Assembly: GCA_017434885.1 (NCBI GenBank)
Contig: JAFSGE010000057.1
Coordinates: 1 to 64,000 of the forward strand
Direction: 5' to 3'
Length of the DNA stretch: 64,000 nt
DNA from: Lachnospiraceae bacterium
GTDB taxonomy: Bacteria > Bacillota > Clostridia > Lachnospirales > Lachnospiraceae
In this document: positions 15,553 through 25,935 of the stretch, one piece after another
How the letters are laid out: the number at the start of each line of letters is the position of its first letter
Position numbering within the stretch: the stretch's first letter is position 1
Made by a program: the position numbers and the translations under genes
Notes under the pieces: generated by a model
What the model saw: only the letters and a program-made list of their open reading frames with translations
Told to the model about the DNA's origin: nothing
The model's database searches: none

Positions 15553-16851
15553 CTATTTTTGATACACAATTTTGCCATCACAAATTGTGTAGTATATTAC
15601 GCCCGGCATCACCTCTCCCACGAAAGGAGAATTCGATGATTTAGATGCAAACGTTTCTACTGTCCACTGCTCTTTTGGTGCAAAGATAACCAAATCCGCT
15701 TCCGCACCTTCTTCTATCCGCCCGCCCGGCAGGCCATAAAGCTTCGCAGGTGCACTGCTCATTCTTTCAAAAAGCATCGGATAAGTCAGATATCCTTTCT
15801 CCACCAGTTCCCTGATTCCCAGAGACAAAGCCGTCTCCAACCCGATAATACCGCTGGGAGCTTCCGTAATCGGTTTCTCTTTTTCCATGGCGCTGTGGGG
15901 TGCATGGTCAGTGGCAATCAAATCAATCGTGCCATCTCTTAATCCCTCAATCACAGCAAGTCTGTCTGCTTCTTCTCTGAGTGGGGGATTCATCTTTGCC
16001 AAAGTACCTTTTGTTATCACTGCATCTTCTGTCAACGTAAAATGATGGGGAGTTGCCTCTGCATGAATATTATTTCCCTTCCGCTTTGCTTCCCTTACAA
16101 GCTGTACTGCCTCTTTACTGCTGATATGCTGAATCACAGTTTCTGCACCGCTTTCAAGGGCAATGGGCAAGTCTCTTGCCACCAAATCTGTCTCCGCTTC
16201 TCTGGGTGAGCCTCCGATTCCAAAATGTTCAGCTGCTTTTCCCGCATTGACACCGTTATTGTTAATCCTTGCAGGATTCTCCTCATGAAAGCTGATTGGC
16301 TTTCCAAGTGCTTTTGCACGTTCCATAGCTTCTCTGACCAGTTCCGGCTCAAGAAGCGGAATTCCGTCATCGGTAAACCCGGCTGCACCTGCATCTGCAA
16401 GTGCTTCCATATCCACCAATTCTTTTCCCTGCATCTGCCTGGTGACATTGACACAGCTTTCGATTCTGATTCCCGTTTTGCTTCCCTTACCAAGCACATA
16501 CTTAAGGGTATCTTCATTATCAACCGCAGGCTTGGTATTGGCCATAAGCACAATTCCGGTATATCCGCCTTTTTTAGCAGCTTCACTTCCGCTTTCAATA
16601 TCTTCTTTATAAGTAAAACCGGGGTCTCTGAAATGCACATGGGTATCAATCAGTCCGGGACCGATTAACATTCCCTCTGCATCAATTATCTGTGCCTTTT
16701 CCGGCAGTTCTTCCAACACATCCGCCGTATCTTGCTTTTTATCTGTCTGCGAAACTATCCTGCAAATAATTCCTTCTTTCAGCCAAATATCTCCGCGATA
16801 CATTTTATGTTCTACAGAATCAATAATGGTTCCGCCTTTAATAATCAGCAC
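15553..16851 (-). CDS. pyrC: Dihydroorotase
   Basis: 432 residues from GTG at 16851, chosen because AGAGAGG then sits nine bases upstream; an in-frame GTG at 16863 touches that ribosome site. Zinc ligands are in DTHVHFRDPG; further metal-site and substrate motifs are FHEENPARINNNG, EATPHHF and ATDHAPHS, all intact. Carboxylated Lys is expected near YKEDIES (class I dihydroorotase). It closes carbamoyl-aspartate to dihydroorotate. It starts 25 bases after a chemoreceptor gene, an unusual neighbour; pyrB, pyrE and pyrF are not in the window. Confidence 0.95.
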   Translation of the reverse strand: MLIIKGGTIIDSVEHKMYRGDIWLKEGIICRIVSQTDKKQDTADVLEELPEKAQIIDAEGMLIGPGLIDTHVHFRDPGFTYKEDIESGSEAAKKGGYTGIVLMANTKPAVDNEDTLKYVLGKGSKTGIRIESCVNVTRQMQGKELVDMEALADAGAAGFTDDGIPLLEPELVREAMERAKALGKPISFHEENPARINNNGVNAGKAAEHFGIGGSPREAETDLVARDLPIALESGAETVIQHISSKEAVQLVREAKRKGNNIHAEATPHHFTLTEDAVITKGTLAKMNPPLREEADRLAVIEGLRDGTIDLIATDHAPHSAMEKEKPITEAPSGIIGLETALSLGIRELVEKGYLTYPMLFERMSSAPAKLYGLPGGRIEEGAEADLVIFAPKEQWTVETFASKSSNSPFVGEVMPGVIYYTICDGKIVYQK

Positions 16852-16876
16852 GCTTCTTTCCACCTCTCTGTCTGCA

Positions 16877-19033
16877 TTATTCTACCTTCAGTACACTCAC
16901 CGCTTCATTCATCTGACACGCCTTGCTTTCAAGCAATTCAACGGTCTTTCTCAGTTCTTCTACCAGTTCCTTTTGTTTTTTGGCATTGGCATCCACTTCC
17001 ACGGAATTGGCACTGGTCTGCTCTGATACCGCTGAAATATTCATAACAGCACTTACCGCTTCCATCTTGGATTTCTCTATTACTTCCATTCCCTCCGTAA
17101 TTTGGGAAAGATTATCAGCCATCGCCTTCACACAATCGTTAACCTTGTGAAACGCCACCATGGTATTGTCCAAAGAACTATTTTGGGATGCCACTATTTC
17201 TCCGGCTTCATTTACCGCATCTACCGTCTGCTTTGTCTGATTCTGTATCTGGGCAACAATATCACCGATTTGGTTTGCCGCCGACAAAGACTGGTCAGCC
17301 AGTTTACGAATCTCTTCGGCAACAACTGCAAATCCTCTTCCCGCTTCTCCTGCTCTGGCTGCTTCAATAGAGGCATTCAGTGACAATAAATTTGTCTGCG
17401 ATGCAATCTCATTAATCACATTCGCAAATCCACCGATAGATTTCGTCTGCTCATTCAGGGAAACAATATCTTTCTGAATCTTCTGCGTAATATCTGCTGT
17501 AGCACGACTCTTTACACCAAGTTCATCAATCACTACGACGCCCTCACTGATGGTCGTGTTTGCATCCTCCGACATCTTGATAATTTCATCCGTATAATCA
17601 TATACCGTACTTATCTTCTCTGACAAAGCATTAATCTGAACAGCACATTCCTGTGCATCTTCTGCCTGCACGGAAACACCGTGCTCAATCTCGCCGATTG
17701 CATGAGAAATTTCATCACTGGACAAAATCAGTCTCTCTGTACTGTCCCCTACCTGTCCTGTTGCCTCATTTACCGTTCCCATAACTTCCTTCATCTGTAC
17801 AATCAAGGTTTTGATACCTGATGTCATATTGTCAAGGCTGTCCGCTATCTGTCCCAGTTCATCCTTACGTTTCATCCTTACGGAAGAAGTAAAATCACCC
17901 TGAGATGCCCTGTCGAGAGATTTAGTAATCACACTAACCCCTTTACTCATGGAACGAGAAAGTGTAATACACATAATCAGTGCGATCACAAGCGCCGCCA
18001 GTACCATTGCAAATGTAATAAACTGAATGGTTTTCGCTGATGCCAGGAATTGGCTGGTAGGCACAAGGGAAATCAGCATAGCTCCCGTCTCACCGATTTT
18101 GGAATAGGCAAAGACATAAGTTTCTCCCTGTAATTTTACCTGACTGAATCCATCTGCTTCCTCCGAAGTCAGGGCTTTCTGATAAGCCTCCAATTCACCG
18201 AATACGGGAAGGTTGTCCGCTGCCACTGTTTCTGTCGGATCGCTTCCGCAATAAACGGTTTCGTTTCCGTCAGGCGCAATAAATACCGCATAGCTTCCCA
18301 CACCATTGTTCAGCTCTGCAAGTGCATTATAAATCGCCTCACGATTAATATCTACAATAAGAACCGTGTTAGTTTTCAGATTAATCTTTCGCCACATACT
18401 GATGGCATACTCCGAACAGTCAAACTTATCATCTGTTACCGCTACCAGTTCTTCCAAATATGGATGCGCACCAATATATCCAAACTTTGCGTCTCCGGAA
18501 TGAATGGCACTTCCTGCCGCAGATTCCGTAAATGCAGTATAATAATTATCCGTAAGTTTACCCGGTGTTGTGGTAAGTCCGTTTGCAATATCGCTGAGCA
18601 GGTACACATGATAAACAAACTCGGATATTACTTTAAAGTTCTGAATTTCGGATTCAATTTCCGCCTTAGCATCCAGCTGGTCTTTGGTCAGATTATTGAC
18701 ATCAAGTTCCGGATTCAGGTAATAAGCAACCATCTCATCCATAGTCATAATTTCAACCATATGGTCATCAATCTGCTGTAGTCCCAATTCCAGATAACTG
18801 CCCTTTGCCGATACCGTTTTCGTAAGAGAGGACTTAACTTCATTGCTGATCATTTGTCTTGCTACCAGATACGACACTGTCCCCAAAAGCATAATCATGA
18901 CAATCAATACTATAAATGCCCCAATCATTCTGGTAATCATACTGTCAAAAGAAATCTTTCCCTTTAATACAGGCCTTTTTTCCTTTTTTTCTTTCTTCTG
19001 CACTTTTACTTTCTTTGTTTTTTCTTTTGCCAT
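16877..19033 (-). CDS. Methyl-accepting chemotaxis protein
   Basis: 718 residues from the ATG at 19033 (GAGGG seven bases upstream; the ATG at 19039 is too close). A very Lys-rich cytoplasmic head (1-28) precedes TM1 (about 33-58), an extracytoplasmic sensor domain of about 270 residues (dCache-like in length), TM2 (about 335-358), HAMP and the signalling hairpin with the conserved tip [22 protein letters not shown]. It would signal to CheA. The ligand is not evident. A TATAAT at 19071-19066 with a poor -35 could be its promoter. It lies just upstream of pyrC. Confidence 0.92.
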   Translation of the reverse strand: MAKEKTKKVKVQKKEKKEKRPVLKGKISFDSMITRMIGAFIVLIVMIMLLGTVSYLVARQMISNEVKSSLTKTVSAKGSYLELGLQQIDDHMVEIMTMDEMVAYYLNPELDVNNLTKDQLDAKAEIESEIQNFKVISEFVYHVYLLSDIANGLTTTPGKLTDNYYTAFTESAAGSAIHSGDAKFGYIGAHPYLEELVAVTDDKFDCSEYAISMWRKINLKTNTVLIVDINREAIYNALAELNNGVGSYAVFIAPDGNETVYCGSDPTETVAADNLPVFGELEAYQKALTSEEADGFSQVKLQGETYVFAYSKIGETGAMLISLVPTSQFLASAKTIQFITFAMVLAALVIALIMCITLSRSMSKGVSVITKSLDRASQGDFTSSVRMKRKDELGQIADSLDNMTSGIKTLIVQMKEVMGTVNEATGQVGDSTERLILSSDEISHAIGEIEHGVSVQAEDAQECAVQINALSEKISTVYDYTDEIIKMSEDANTTISEGVVVIDELGVKSRATADITQKIQKDIVSLNEQTKSIGGFANVINEIASQTNLLSLNASIEAARAGEAGRGFAVVAEEIRKLADQSLSAANQIGDIVAQIQNQTKQTVDAVNEAGEIVASQNSSLDNTMVAFHKVNDCVKAMADNLSQITEGMEVIEKSKMEAVSAVMNISAVSEQTSANSVEVDANAKKQKELVEELRKTVELLESKACQMNEAVSVLKVE

Positions 19034-19102
19034 ACCCATCCCTCAAATACAAGTTATTTCTTCCTATTATACTCTTTACAGGGCAATAAATAAAGCAAAA
19101 AA

Positions 19103-19134
19103 ATACTGCCTGCAAAAAGCCTCGCAGACAGTAT
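19103..19134 (-). terminator. Intrinsic terminator after the PrcB-like gene
   Basis: Minus-strand RNA: ATACTGTCTGC pairs with GCAGGCAGTAT (19134-19124 with 19113-19103, one mismatch), with a 10-base loop, then seven U. It separates the PrcB-like gene from the chemoreceptor gene. Confidence 0.85.
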
Positions 19135-19141
19135 ACACTCA

Positions 19142-19579
19142 TTATTCAAATACTACCGGCTTATCAAAAGCCTCCGTCTTTATCACTACATACGGATAGG
19201 ACGCGCTTTGTTTCTTGTCATCATTCTGTCCCGGCTGCGGCCCCGTCAGCGTAGTGTCAAAATACACTGCATTTTCCGTCTCATACAAGGCATCCACGGA
19301 AATACTGTACCCTCCCGTTTCCTGCTTTCCGTATCCACGGCAGATATACAAGAAGCCGTTATCCTGAAACGTCAGCTTAAATCCTGTTTCTTTTTTGCCT
19401 TCCATGGTGCTTAACAGCTCCTCCGGAATATTCTCTTCCGCAATCACCGTAAATTCCAAATCCTTAATTTTCTCAAGGGCATCTGTTTTTTTACCACATC
19501 CTGTCAGCCCCAAAACTCCTGTAAAAAATAACATCATAAGTAATGCACATGTCAGCTTTTTATTTTTTCTTTTTTCCAT
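19142..19579 (-). CDS. PrcB C-terminal domain lipoprotein
   Basis: 145 residues from the ATG at 19579. A lipoprotein signal ends in LTGC (Cys about 25). The remainder matches the PrcB C-terminal fold: TGGYSISVDALYETENAVYF, SYPYVVIKTEAFDKPVVF. In spirochaetes PrcB works with the protease PrcA; in Firmicutes the domain is common in small lipoproteins of unknown role. It lies downstream of an HtrA protease gene (75-base gap), which may be meaningful, given the protease link. Confidence 0.8.
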   Translation of the reverse strand: MEKRKNKKLTCALLMMLFFTGVLGLTGCGKKTDALEKIKDLEFTVIAEENIPEELLSTMEGKKETGFKLTFQDNGFLYICRGYGKQETGGYSISVDALYETENAVYFDTTLTGPQPGQNDDKKQSASYPYVVIKTEAFDKPVVFE

Positions 19580-19654
19580 ATTTACATTCTTCTTGCTTTT
19601 TACTAACTTATGATGCCACATTCAAATTCATGCTTTTTTCTCTAACTTTTCATT

Positions 19655-21034
19655 TTACTGCTCCATTAAACTCTTAGAGCTTAATGTAACCGACACATTC
19701 TTAGGCTGATAACCGGTAGGGCTTCCCTGCATAATAGTCAGTTCCACAGTGGTTCCTGCCGCATAATAACTCAATTCCTCTTTCAGCTCTGCCATGGATT
19801 CCACTTCTTCTCCGTTAAGAGCTGTAATGATATCACCTTTTATCAGTCCTGCTTCGTAAGCTCCTGTTCCTTCCGTAACGGAAGATACATAAACGCCCAT
19901 AGGCATACCGTAAATTTCGGAATACTCCTGCACCACATCAATACCGGTAATTCCCAGATATCCCTGACTTTCTTCATCCACACGAAGCTTTGTCTGTTTG
20001 GTCATTAAATCTTCAATAATGGGATGGGCATCGGAAATGGGAATGGCGTATCCCATACCTTCTACCGCAGCACCGCCGATTTTACTGGAATTGATTCCGA
20101 CAACTTCGCCCTTAATATTCAGAAGGGCACCACCCGAATTTCCGGGATTAATTGCCGCATCGGTCTGAATAAAGGTATTCAGATCTTCATCTTCCATCTC
20201 CTGCATGGAATAAGTGTCAACACCGATAGGTCTGTTCAGCGCACTGACAACACCGGTTGTGACAGACTGACCGTATCCAAGTGCATTTCCGATGGCAATA
20301 ACAGGTTCTCCTACTGTAAGCTCTGTAGAATCACCAAGAGTTGCTACCGCAATGGCATTCATGGTTTCATTTTCAATATCTGCAAGCTGAACGGCAATCA
20401 CTGCCAAGTCCTTATCTCTGTCGGAACCCTTAATTTGTGCCTGTGCCTGACTGCCGTCACAAAACTGCACGGAAAGCTCTTCTGCATCTTCTACCACATG
20501 ATAGTTTGTTACCAGTAAAAGTTCGGAATCATTTTGTCCTACAATGATACCGGAACCGCTACTGCTTGCCTCACTACTATACTGCTGTCCAAAAAAGGAC
20601 GTTGTTTCCACAAACTTATTATTTACGGAAACGACAGAAGGCATCACTGCCTTTACCACTTCCGTCACATCAGTTACCGTCGTCTGTGCATTACCGGCAA
20701 GTACGGTAGATGCAATTGTTTCCAAGCTTTCATCCTGCATCTCTTTTTCTGCCTCAAATAATTCCGTCGGCTGTTCGCTCATTGTTTCAGCTGCCGCTTT
20801 TCCCTCTTTTTCATCGAGAAGCAGCTGCGAACCGGTGGTTACCGCAGTAAATCCCAGCCCTGCAAACACACCGAACAAAAGCCCGCAACAGATACCCAGC
20901 ATAATTTTTTTACCGGCTCCCATTCCTTTATCCTGTTTCGGTTGCTTCAAAGGTTCCTTGGGAATCTGTGGCTGCTCTGTATAATGATATGTGTTTGTAT
21001 TTTCATAATGATTCGGATAGTTATTTTCGTACAT
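19655..21034 (-). CDS. htrA: HtrA/DegP-like membrane serine protease
   Basis: 459 residues from ATG at 21034 (AGAGG nine bases upstream; a TTG two codons earlier is too close). A cytoplasmic Pro/Gln/Asn-rich head, one membrane helix (43-68), a trypsin-like domain with intact triad H179 (TNYHVVE), D209 (DKDLAVI) and S300 (NPGNSGGALL), and a C-terminal PDZ domain (about 355-450). It degrades or refolds damaged proteins outside the membrane. A CssRS-type stress promoter was not identified. The polysaccharide locus lies upstream. Confidence 0.94.
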   Translation of the reverse strand: MYENNYPNHYENTNTYHYTEQPQIPKEPLKQPKQDKGMGAGKKIMLGICCGLLFGVFAGLGFTAVTTGSQLLLDEKEGKAAAETMSEQPTELFEAEKEMQDESLETIASTVLAGNAQTTVTDVTEVVKAVMPSVVSVNNKFVETTSFFGQQYSSEASSSGSGIIVGQNDSELLLVTNYHVVEDAEELSVQFCDGSQAQAQIKGSDRDKDLAVIAVQLADIENETMNAIAVATLGDSTELTVGEPVIAIGNALGYGQSVTTGVVSALNRPIGVDTYSMQEMEDEDLNTFIQTDAAINPGNSGGALLNIKGEVVGINSSKIGGAAVEGMGYAIPISDAHPIIEDLMTKQTKLRVDEESQGYLGITGIDVVQEYSEIYGMPMGVYVSSVTEGTGAYEAGLIKGDIITALNGEEVESMAELKEELSYYAAGTTVELTIMQGSPTGYQPKNVSVTLSSKSLMEQ

Positions 21035-21136
21035 AAACAATTACCTCTTTTCTTTTTATTACCTTTTGTATCTCTGAACTGCTTTCAGTATATACGGTAA
21101 TTGTGTTCAATTTGTGACAAAATCATGACGAATTTG

Positions 21137-22063
21137 TTATTTCCAAAAAAACTTATTCATGGAACAGGCTCTCACCATCTTCTCCGGCAGTTTCTGATAA
21201 CGCTTGCCCAGAAAATATCCTGCATATTTGCAAAAACTCTGCCAGAATAATTTCACAATCAGCCAGGGTTTACCTATAGATACCAAATGCTTGCTGGTCT
21301 GCTTCACCAGTCTGATTCCTTCCCCTTCCGTTTTCAGTCCATTAAACGTTTCGGGAAACTGCGCATGGGATACTCCCAAATCAAAGTTCCTTTGAAATTG
21401 TTGCACCCCTGTATAATTATGGGAATGAATCACTTCCGCTTCTGCCACATATGCAATTTTATACCCTGCATCAATCACCTTACGGGCATAAATCATATCT
21501 TCGTTAAAGATAGTCCGCTTCACAAATCCGCCCAGCTTTTCATAAACCTCTTTGTCATAAGCTGCGCAGGCGTTAGATGCAAAAAAGGTCTTGATTCCCA
21601 TCTTTTCCAAATCTGCCACTCCCTTTATCACTGACCTGTCAGGATAATTAAAGCTTCTTGTATATCTTTCAATTACGCCGCATTCTTCATTGGGTAGCTG
21701 TCTTGCATAACTCATAGCCGCCTTTTTCTCCCATATTGGGGTTAGCAGACTTTCTATTAATCTGTCATTTTGCGGAATGGCATCATCCGTCATCATAACA
21801 AAACAGGGACTTTCTGCTGCCTCTGCCGCACGACGTCTGGTATGGCCATGGTCAAATTCTTTCCGGGAAATATGTTTCACTTCCACATTTTTATAGCGAT
21901 GCCAAAAATCTGTCCCCGCAATCAACGCATCAAAATATTTTTGCTCCGTATTAATCAGATAAATTTTATGAATCGGCACCGTCTGCTCTTTTAATTTATC
22001 CAATAATGCAAATAATCGATTTGTAGGCTTATAAACCGGGATAATCACATCCGTCTGTTTCAT
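21137..22063 (-). CDS. GT2 glycosyltransferase (rhamnosyltransferase-like)
   Basis: 308 residues. The GT-A fold is visible: TDVIIPVYKP at the start, MTDDAIP as the DxD-like nucleotide-sugar motif, and the GGF...NEDMIYARKVIDAGYKIAY segment of RfbF-type rhamnosyltransferases. HSHNYT lies near the C-terminal lid. No membrane segment is predicted. It is separated from the LCP gene by a terminator (22082-22108), so it may be expressed apart from the main locus. AAGGTG precedes the ATG. Confidence 0.87.
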   Translation of the reverse strand: MKQTDVIIPVYKPTNRLFALLDKLKEQTVPIHKIYLINTEQKYFDALIAGTDFWHRYKNVEVKHISRKEFDHGHTRRRAAEAAESPCFVMMTDDAIPQNDRLIESLLTPIWEKKAAMSYARQLPNEECGVIERYTRSFNYPDRSVIKGVADLEKMGIKTFFASNACAAYDKEVYEKLGGFVKRTIFNEDMIYARKVIDAGYKIAYVAEAEVIHSHNYTGVQQFQRNFDLGVSHAQFPETFNGLKTEGEGIRLVKQTSKHLVSIGKPWLIVKLFWQSFCKYAGYFLGKRYQKLPEKMVRACSMNKFFWK

Positions 22064-22081
22064 TTATTTCACCTTATCAGA

Positions 22082-22108
22082 AAAAGGACCATATCATCTG
22101 GTCCTTTT
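22082..22108 (-). terminator. Intrinsic terminator after the LCP gene
   Basis: A 10-bp perfect stem AAAAGGACCA with TGGTCCTTTT (22082-22091, 22099-22108), a 7-base loop and a T tract on the minus-strand RNA. It marks a transcription end for the polysaccharide operon's LCP gene. Confidence 0.88.
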
Positions 22109-22139
22109 CTCTTTCCCTTTGTGTATAATTCCTTACTTT

Positions 22140-23285
22140 TTATTGAAGATAACCGCTGGTATCTGATTTCACCTTATCGCTGTATTCCTGAACAGCACTT
22201 GATGCGGTATATTCATTATCATTAAACAGGAACTGATGTAACCATGTTACATTATCTGCCAAGGATACCGGTACTACACAGCTTCCCTTAGAACCGATGG
22301 TTCCGGTTGCACGCATATTATCCTCAGGGAATCCTGCCTGACCTACGATTTCATACTTGGTCACATCACCTAAAAGCTCTAAAATTTCAGACAAATCCAA
22401 GGATGTGTAAATTTCATTAAATACATTGTTTGCAATCTCATTGAGCGCTTTAGGCGATGCTGTCTTTGCTTTGTCTGCAATTGCCATCAGAACTTCTCTC
22501 TGACGCTCTGCACGCTTAAAGTCGTCACCTGCTGTATAACGGATACGGCAATACGCTGTTGCCTGAAGACCGTCAAGGAGCTGATAACCTGTTGATGTAA
22601 CAGGTGTATAGCTTCTCTTTAAGTCTTCTGCCATACAAAGCTGATAGTTGTTCAAATGTTCAATCTCTGCTTCATCTACATCAATCATAACACCGCCAAG
22701 GGCATCAATCGTATCACTGAGTCCCGCAAAACCAACTGTTACGAAGTCAGTAATGTTCATATCCAGATTCATATTAAGCATATTGATTGCCTGTTCGGGG
22801 CCACCCTTTGCATACGCCGAGTTACATTTGTTATAAGTGTCGTTACCTAAGTTCAAATAAGTATCACGATATACGGAAACAATCTTACATTCGCCTGTAT
22901 CCATATTAATAGATGCAATCATAATAGAGTCGCTTCGGGTATTCTTTGTTAATTCTCCGCTTGTGGAGTCAACGCCGAAAAGTGCCACGTTACGATACCC
23001 TTTCATGGTCGTTTCCTCTTTTACCTTTACTTCCTCATTGATAACAATGTCTTCTTCTTTAATTTCAACTTTTCCCACTTTTTCGGTCTTTAATACACCA
23101 TATAAAACTACAACCATCAAAAGCAATACAAAAATTTCAACAACGAAAAGAACAATTTTTCCGCCTTTCTTTTTGGACTTTGTTCTGGCTTCGGCTCTCT
23201 TCTTGGCTGCCGCTTTTCTTGCTTTCATTTCATTGCTGTTCTTTGCTGTCTGCTTTTTCACGGGCTTTTTAGACTCTGTAGCCAT
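22140..23285 (-). CDS. LytR-CpsA-Psr (LCP) family wall ligase
   Basis: 381 residues. A Lys/Ala-rich cytoplasmic head, one membrane helix (about 44-65), then the LCP domain: NVALFGVDSTSGE, the Arg/Asp motif NTRSDSIMIASINMDTG, VSVYRDTYLNL, and LDGLQATAYCRIRY with GDDFKRAERQREVL. LCP enzymes transfer undecaprenyl-linked glycans to peptidoglycan, so this one probably attaches the polysaccharide made by the locus upstream. AGGGAG precedes the ATG. Confidence 0.93.
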   Translation of the reverse strand: MATESKKPVKKQTAKNSNEMKARKAAAKKRAEARTKSKKKGGKIVLFVVEIFVLLLMVVVLYGVLKTEKVGKVEIKEEDIVINEEVKVKEETTMKGYRNVALFGVDSTSGELTKNTRSDSIMIASINMDTGECKIVSVYRDTYLNLGNDTYNKCNSAYAKGGPEQAINMLNMNLDMNITDFVTVGFAGLSDTIDALGGVMIDVDEAEIEHLNNYQLCMAEDLKRSYTPVTSTGYQLLDGLQATAYCRIRYTAGDDFKRAERQREVLMAIADKAKTASPKALNEIANNVFNEIYTSLDLSEILELLGDVTKYEIVGQAGFPEDNMRATGTIGSKGSCVVPVSLADNVTWLHQFLFNDNEYTASSAVQEYSDKVKSDTSGYLQ

Positions 23286-23445
23286 AATCTTATCTCTCCC
23301 TTATTTCCTTTTTTGTTGCGGATTTCATCATTTGCAACTTAAATACTACCTAACAAGAAAGTATTTTCTCATAAAAACTCAAATATGGCAACCCCCTGAC
23401 AACTTATTTAAGTCATTATTAAGATTACTAAAAATACCTTTCCCA

Positions 23446-24855
23446 TTAATAAGCATTTTTATTAATGAATCCTTTAAAAATCGTCAAAAACATAATTTTA
23501 ATGTCAAATCCCATACTCCAGTTCTCAATATAGAACAAATCATATTCTATTCGCTTTCGTATGGAGGTATCCCCACGGTAACCGTTAATCTGCGCCCAGC
23601 CTGTCAGTCCCGGACGAACCTGATGTTTAATCATATAACGGGGAATTTCTTCCTTGAATTTCTCTACAAACTGCGGTCTTTCGGGTCTTGGTCCCACAAG
23701 CGACATCTCACCCATCAAAATGTTAAAAAGCTGCGGCAACTCATCCAGACTGGTCTTCCGTAAAATTTTACCCACCTTGGTAACACGGGGGTCATCCTTC
23801 ACAGTCCATCCCTTAGCCTCCTCGGAAACCTTCTGCATTTCCATGGTACGGAACTTATACATCTTAAATATCTTGTTATGAAGTCCTACTCTCTCCTGCT
23901 TAAAAATAATCGGTCCGCTACTGCTAGCCTTAATGGCAATCGCCGAAACAATCATAAACGGAGAGGCCAGAATAATACCGCAAAGCGCCCCGATAATATC
24001 CACAATACGCTTCGCCACCAGATTTACCGTATTGGTAAGAGGTACATAGCGGATGTTGATTACCGGAAGTCCCATCAAATCCTCCGTGTACGGATGACTG
24101 GGTACCAACGAATTATAGTCAGGTATAAACTTGGTATGAACACCGGACTTTTCACATAAATCAACAATATATTCCAAGTGATCATAATCTTTCAGCGCCA
24201 GGGTAATGGCAATTTCATCCAGTTTATTTTCAGGAAGAATATAATGAATGTTTTCAATTCTTCCGACTACCTTTACTCCTTTGTATGTGGTGCCGCTGGG
24301 AATCCTGTCATCCAAAATCCCCCGCACTACATATCCCCACTGGGGATTTGCATTGATTCTGGTAATATACTCTTCTGCCGCTCTGGAATATCCTATTAAA
24401 AGAATATATTTCATATTGTAGCCTTTGCGCCTGAAAAACTGGAGCATGCTCCGGATTACCGATCGGAATACCGTAGTCAGCACAATATTTATCACATAAA
24501 AAAGAAACATCATAATACGGGAAAAATGCTGCTGTTTGATAATAAACAATACTACAATAAACAGCACCATACCTACCGTGTTGGAAGTTATGATGTTTAT
24601 AATCTCATACTTGCGTCTGGTCGCCCTTTTGGGCTTATACATATTAAAATAATAATAAATCAGAATATATCCGGGTACAACAAAATAAAGGAAACTGAAA
24701 TAGGTTTCCATCGGAAGTGCTCCTGCACCGGGTTCCGTACCTGCAAATACGGTGGCAAATTTTATATACCATGCAAGCAGATAGGAGATTGCCACTACAA
24801 CAGCATCCACTACCAAATGCAATCGGTTAAAAATTTTCTGATTATCCTTTATCAT
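23446..24855 (-). CDS. Polyprenyl-phosphate sugar-1-phosphate transferase (WcaJ type)
   Basis: 469 residues. Four or five N-terminal helices, a CoA-binding-like middle domain (YNMKYILLIGYSRAAEEYI), one more helix and the C-terminal bacterial sugar transferase domain: KRIVDIIG, FKQERVGLHNKIFKMYKFRTM, SLDELPQLFNIL, SLVGPRPE, RPGLTGWAQINGYRG. It starts glycan assembly by moving sugar-1-phosphate (glucose in close relatives) to undecaprenyl phosphate. A good promoter lies just upstream (24878-24906). It is followed by the LCP gene after 160 bases. Confidence 0.93.
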   Translation of the reverse strand: MIKDNQKIFNRLHLVVDAVVVAISYLLAWYIKFATVFAGTEPGAGALPMETYFSFLYFVVPGYILIYYYFNMYKPKRATRRKYEIINIITSNTVGMVLFIVVLFIIKQQHFSRIMMFLFYVINIVLTTVFRSVIRSMLQFFRRKGYNMKYILLIGYSRAAEEYITRINANPQWGYVVRGILDDRIPSGTTYKGVKVVGRIENIHYILPENKLDEIAITLALKDYDHLEYIVDLCEKSGVHTKFIPDYNSLVPSHPYTEDLMGLPVINIRYVPLTNTVNLVAKRIVDIIGALCGIILASPFMIVSAIAIKASSSGPIIFKQERVGLHNKIFKMYKFRTMEMQKVSEEAKGWTVKDDPRVTKVGKILRKTSLDELPQLFNILMGEMSLVGPRPERPQFVEKFKEEIPRYMIKHQVRPGLTGWAQINGYRGDTSIRKRIEYDLFYIENWSMGFDIKIMFLTIFKGFINKNAY

Positions 24856-24877
24856 GTCCTGCTACCTTCTTGCGAAT

Positions 24878-24906
24878 ATTTTACAATATTATGACAAAAA
24901 GTACAA
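24878..24906 (-). promoter_or_regulatory. Internal sigma-A promoter for the sugar transferase gene
   Basis: Minus strand: TTGTAC (24906-24901), a 17-base spacer and TAAAAT (24883-24878), 23 bases ahead of the ATG. It would let the priming transferase and LCP genes be expressed apart from the glycosyltransferases. Confidence 0.62.
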
Positions 24907-24907
24907 C

Positions 24908-25891
24908 TCAAAAAAATCTCCTCACCAGTCCGAGCCAAAGCTCCCATTGTATCCACAGATAGTTAGCAAAATGCTTCCACCTGAAACGAACTTTTCGCAC
25001 CTTACCTTTGTCTGATGCTGACAGCTTAACACCTTCCAAAACAGCCTTAACGTAAACTCTGCCCATTCCTTTTCTTGCGAAAAACAAAAGCTTAATCAAA
25101 TATCCCGTGACAAGAAACGGTAAATTAAACAAAATCTGCAAAAAAGGCATATTTTTGTAAATCAGGTAAATACTGTTTCTTGCGGAAAGATTCACCTTGA
25201 AAGGGTTATGTCTGGAACCGCTGACAGCGCTTCCGGCATGATATACATGCGCATTTGGCGCAAACAGGTTACAATAGCCCCAAATATTGGCACGGTACCC
25301 TATATCAATATCCTCCAGATAAGCAAAGTGGTTTTCATCAAACAGACCGATTTCATCAAAAACGGCTCTGCGGTATACGGCAGCACCGGCACAGGATGCA
25401 AAAATACGTCCTTCTTTTTCATAACGGGTTACCGGCTTATCTTTCCCTCTTGCAAATGCCCAGCCAAGTGCATTATAAAAATCCCCCGCATCATCTATTT
25501 TCTCCGGAAAATGCAAATTTATCATCTTTGCACCGGCGGAAAAGGCATTCGGATGGCTATCCATCATCTTTTCCAGTTCTTCCACACAATGGCAATCTGC
25601 TTCAGTATCATTATTTAACAAAAACACATATTCCGTCCGTGTTTGTGCTATTCCGACATTCACTGCATGACAAAAGCCTGTATTCTCAGCAAGGCAAATC
25701 AGGCGGATTTCTTCTTTTGTTCCATACTTTTGTTCAATGAGTTCACGGCTGCCGTCTGTCGAAGCATTATCAACAACAATAATCTGCGGCACCAGACTTC
25801 CTGCAAGCAACGTATCCAGACAGGCTTCTATATATTTGATTCCGTTATAATTGGGGATAACTACCGTAGTCCGGCATTTTTTACTATCCAT
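24908..25891 (-). CDS. GT2 glycosyltransferase (WbbL type)
   Basis: 327 residues from the ATG at 25891 (GAAGGAG nine bases upstream; the earlier ATG has no ribosome site). GT-A motifs: TTVVIPNYNG, VDNASTDGS, FLLNNDTEAD as the DxD, and FAYLEDIDIGYRANIWGYCN. The C-terminal basic amphipathic stretch (KVRKVRFRWKHFANYLW) would hold it to the membrane. WbbL relatives add rhamnose, which fits the dTDP-rhamnose genes. It follows the 461-residue GT2 gene by 44 bases. Confidence 0.88.
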   Translation of the reverse strand: MDSKKCRTTVVIPNYNGIKYIEACLDTLLAGSLVPQIIVVDNASTDGSRELIEQKYGTKEEIRLICLAENTGFCHAVNVGIAQTRTEYVFLLNNDTEADCHCVEELEKMMDSHPNAFSAGAKMINLHFPEKIDDAGDFYNALGWAFARGKDKPVTRYEKEGRIFASCAGAAVYRRAVFDEIGLFDENHFAYLEDIDIGYRANIWGYCNLFAPNAHVYHAGSAVSGSRHNPFKVNLSARNSIYLIYKNMPFLQILFNLPFLVTGYLIKLLFFARKGMGRVYVKAVLEGVKLSASDKGKVRKVRFRWKHFANYLWIQWELWLGLVRRFF

Positions 25892-25935
25892 GCCACTCTG
25901 CTCCTTCGACATTTTATGTCAAATCATGATTTAGC

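Noticed and set aside
22963-23763. 266-codon plus-strand frame spanning the LCP and sugar-transferase genes
   Set aside because: Antisense to two well-supported genes, no ribosome site, and Phe/Ser/Leu-rich composition typical of shadows.
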